Source: NCEH01 sp002257205 (GTDB lineage: Bacteria > Pseudomonadota > Alphaproteobacteria > Rhizobiales > Xanthobacteraceae). From it: a stretch of DNA of 64,000 nt. Under the pieces are notes generated by a model. The model was not told where the DNA came from and ran no database searches. It saw only the letters and a program-made list of their open reading frames with translations. Position numbers and translations under genes: made by a program. The stretch lies in assembly GCF_043195105.1 (NCBI RefSeq), contig NZ_JBAFWO010000014.1; one strand, given 5' to 3'. The first letter of the stretch is position 1; the number at the start of each line of letters is the position of its first letter. Below, piece after piece: positions 62,163 through 64,000 of this stretch.

Positions 62163-62945
62163 TCAGGGACCGGGCGCCGTCATGCCCTTTTCCGCCAGCA
62201 CTTTGGCGGCCTTCGGTCCGGTGAGGACGCCGATCAGCGCCTGGACGGTGGCGCGATGCAGCGTGCCGGCGGCGATGGCGGCGCCATAGATGGTCTCGCT
62301 CTGGATTTCCGCCGGCAGCGGTCCCACCAGTTCCGCGCCGTTCACAGCCAGGATCTCGCTGATCTGGTGCAGGGCGAGATCCGCCTCGCCGGAGACCAGG
62401 CGGCGCGCCACAAGCCCGCCGGGCACGAGCAGGCTCTTCGCCTTCATCTCCTGCGCGATGCCGAGTTTTTCGAACAGGCGGATCAGATAGGGGCCGCTCG
62501 ATCCGCCCGAGGCCGGGTCGATGAAGGCCACTCTGCGCGCATTCAGCAGCGCCTGGCGGAACGCGGCGAGGGTGGAAATGTCCGGCTTTGGCGCACCCGC
62601 CGGCACGGCCACGCCGATGCCCACGCGTGCCACCTCAGTGGGCGGTGCCGCCGTTATGCGGCCGCTGCGCGCGAGGGTTTCAAGCGCCGACGGCGGCAGG
62701 ATCACGAGGTCGAACCGTTCTCCGCCGGCGATCCGCTTCACCAGCGCGCCCGCGGTATCGTTATCCACAAGCAGGCTATGCCCGCCGGTCGATTCGAAAT
62801 CGTCTTTCAGCGCCATGAGAACCGGCTTGTACGCGCCGGCCGTCAGCACTGTGAGCGTCGCTGTCTCGGCGCTCGCGCAGCCAAGCGCGAGGCCCAGCAA
62901 GGCGAGCGGCAGGCGGGCGTTCTTGAAAATTCTGGACGTGATCAT
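62163..62945 (-). CDS. ModA-like periplasmic binding protein
   Basis: A 260-residue secreted protein (signal SRIFKNARLPLALLGLALGCASA) with the type 2 periplasmic-binding fold: TLTVLTAGAYKPVLMALKDDFE, DLVILPPSALETLARSG, VGIGVAVPAGAPKPDISTL and AFIDPASGGSSGPYL. This matches the molybdate-binding-like family, though such stand-alone proteins often bind other anions or aromatic compounds. No transporter subunits are adjacent. Met at 62945 starts the signal peptide; the longer frame to 62999 is rejected. Confidence 0.82.
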   Translation of the reverse strand: MITSRIFKNARLPLALLGLALGCASAETATLTVLTAGAYKPVLMALKDDFESTGGHSLLVDNDTAGALVKRIAGGERFDLVILPPSALETLARSGRITAAPPTEVARVGIGVAVPAGAPKPDISTLAAFRQALLNARRVAFIDPASGGSSGPYLIRLFEKLGIAQEMKAKSLLVPGGLVARRLVSGEADLALHQISEILAVNGAELVGPLPAEIQSETIYGAAIAAGTLHRATVQALIGVLTGPKAAKVLAEKGMTAPGP

Positions 62946-63242
62946 GAAAGCCTCGGCTGGGAGCGGCAGGCGCAGCATGCCTCGTCTCTCCCGCAGCATG
63001 CCTTATCTATACAGCATGCGCGCGTCCCGCGCGGATCAACCGATGTCATCTTAGCGCCGTGGATGAGGCTTCATTTCCGGTTGACTTGTGCCGGAGCCCC
63101 TCACATAAAGCCGATCCTTGTGAACCCGGAGCCCTGCTTCGGGCGCGCAGAAAGGACCCGAGCCGGCTTCCGGCCTGTGGTCCGCGCTTGAAACCTCAGC
63201 CGAACATTGGCAGATGAGGGACAAGACGACGGGCGTCGATGT

Positions 63243-63327
63243 GGAGGGGTGCCCGAGTGGTTAAAGGGGACGGACTGTAAATCCGTTGGCTCTGCCTACG
63301 TTGGTTCAAATCCAACCCCCTCCACCA
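63243..63327 (+). tRNA. tRNA-Tyr (GUA anticodon)
   Basis: A 85-nt tRNA starting GGAGGGGTGCCCGAGTGG. Acceptor GGAGGGG pairs with CCCCTCC, anticodon stem ACGGA/TCCGT with loop CTGTAAA (anticodon GTA), a long variable arm (class II) and encoded CCA. Confidence 0.96.
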
Positions 63328-63658
63328 CCCGTCGTCGCGCGCCTGTGGCGCGCTTTTTCGGACGGAAGAGTCTGAGGAAAGACTGCGCCGGGTAGGTCGC
63401 CCGCACAAATCCGTGCTGCTTCATGCGTTTCGGGGTGAGCGCCGCATCGCCGGAGCGCGCGCCTGTGCATGGATCCAGGTGGGGCTTTTGCGGTGGAATC
63501 TCCTGTGTTATGGCTGCGGCGCGCCATGATGGGCATGCGGGAGCGGGCAGCGGCACGGCAAGGCCGGGTTCGGTCCCGGCATGGGGGCGGCGGGTTCGGG
63601 ATCGCAAGACCGGACGCGATCGCTCCGCCCGGCATGGTTCGTCCGCTTCGCGCGGTAC
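63328..63658. other. Spacer between tRNA-Tyr and tRNA-Gly
   Basis: About 330 nt between the two tRNAs with no supported gene on either strand. The strands read as low-complexity Arg/Ala ORFs only. Confidence 0.5.
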
Positions 63659-63732
63659 GCGGGTGTAGCTCAATGGTAGAGCAACAGCCTTCCAAGCTGA
63701 TGACGAGGGTTCGATTCCCTTCACCCGCTCCA
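63659..63732 (+). tRNA. tRNA-Gly (UCC anticodon)
   Basis: A 74-nt tRNA starting GCGGGTGTAGCTCAATGGT. Acceptor GCGGGTG/CACCCGC, anticodon loop CTTCCAA (TCC), GGTTCGATTCC T-loop and encoded CCA. Confidence 0.97.
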
Positions 63733-64000
63733 GATCATGTGCGTCAGCTGGCCCACGCGTCAGGCTGAGCGTCCCGGATGTTTCGGACGCACGGCCGCGC
63801 TGACGGCACCGGGGCGCGTGGCGCGAATCAGGGCGGGAGAGCGCGCCGATGCCGCCGCATAGGGCGCCCGGCATGGTGTTCCGCATGCCCCCTGTGCGCT
63901 TCGGGCGCAGGCCGGGTCTTGCGAACTTCTCCGAAACCCCCTATCCCACGGCGGCCTTTTTGCAGCCTGACACGGCGCCACCGAAGAACTGAGAGAGAAG
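63733..64000. other. Right edge, no gene seen
   Basis: About 270 nt after tRNA-Gly without a supported gene. The run AAGAACTGAGAGAGAAG at the very end looks like a ribosome-binding region for a gene beginning just beyond the window; in related genomes tuf or secE often follow, but that is inference. Confidence 0.35.

Noticed and set aside
63296..63886. Minus-strand open frame across the tRNA pair
   Set aside because: It spans two tRNA genes and shows no protein features.

Overview
The window is GC-rich DNA from an alphaproteobacterium, most likely of the order Hyphomicrobiales (Rhizobiales). The block folE, hisI, patatin, CBS protein, IscU-like scaffold, yidD, thrS, the bacterial transglutaminase-like cysteine peptidase, the palindromic intergenic repeats of the GTCATGGCCGGG type and the Tat-exported reductases all fit Xanthobacteraceae-like genomes. 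The family assignment is inferred from gene content; no species is claimed.

There are two halves. Bases 1 to about 28,300 are accessory DNA. From left to right they hold: (a) a set of Tat-exported and cytosolic oxidoreductases (aldo/keto reductase, three SDRs, a broken intradiol dioxygenase) with a DUF1330-SDR-DedA-PmtA-like operon, an AraC regulator plus the inverted stump of a second one, and an MFS transporter; (b) a gene graveyard at 9.0-10.2 kb with an IS66 tail and a guaA-end-like 12-mer; (c) a leftward module made of a 7TM-DISM histidine kinase and OmpR-type response regulator beside a TIGR03032 protein and a 2.2-kDa-residue-scale (2176 aa) glycine-repeat autotransporter; (d) an IS5-family scrap, a truncated phospholipase D-like gene, and a heavily decayed conjugative-element backbone (DUF932, TraF peptidase, DUF736, lytic transglycosylase, and a large conserved protein usually near integrases). 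Only an AlpA-type regulator and a tyrosine integrase remain intact. The integrase lies immediately beside the 3' end of guaA, a well-known integration target.

Bases 28,339 to 64,000 are mostly chromosomal core: guaA, rsmB, MTA/SAH nucleosidase, MAPEG protein, gamma carbonic anhydrase, transglutaminase-like peptidase, rhomboid protease, CBS protein, patatin phospholipase, hisI, folE, IscU-like scaffold, yidD, secreted lipase-like hydrolase, thrS, two outer-membrane proteins (one an autotransporter with a possible beta-propeller passenger), DMT transporter, nitroreductase, a glycan-decoration group (RgpF-like, AlgJ-like, MBOAT), NAD kinase, amino-acid binding protein, L,D-transpeptidase, tRNA-Thr, MHS-family transporter, rlmB, a ModA-like binding protein, tRNA-Tyr and tRNA-Gly. 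The two tRNAs at the right edge are probably followed by the next core operon outside the window.

The most unusual things are the paired envelope/sensor module at 10.3-21.4 kb, the fossil conjugative element whose backbone genes each carry visible lesions while its integrase stays open, the single deletion that beheaded a divergent SDR/TetR pair, the inverted AraC stump, and two palindromic or tandem repeat tracts in the core half.
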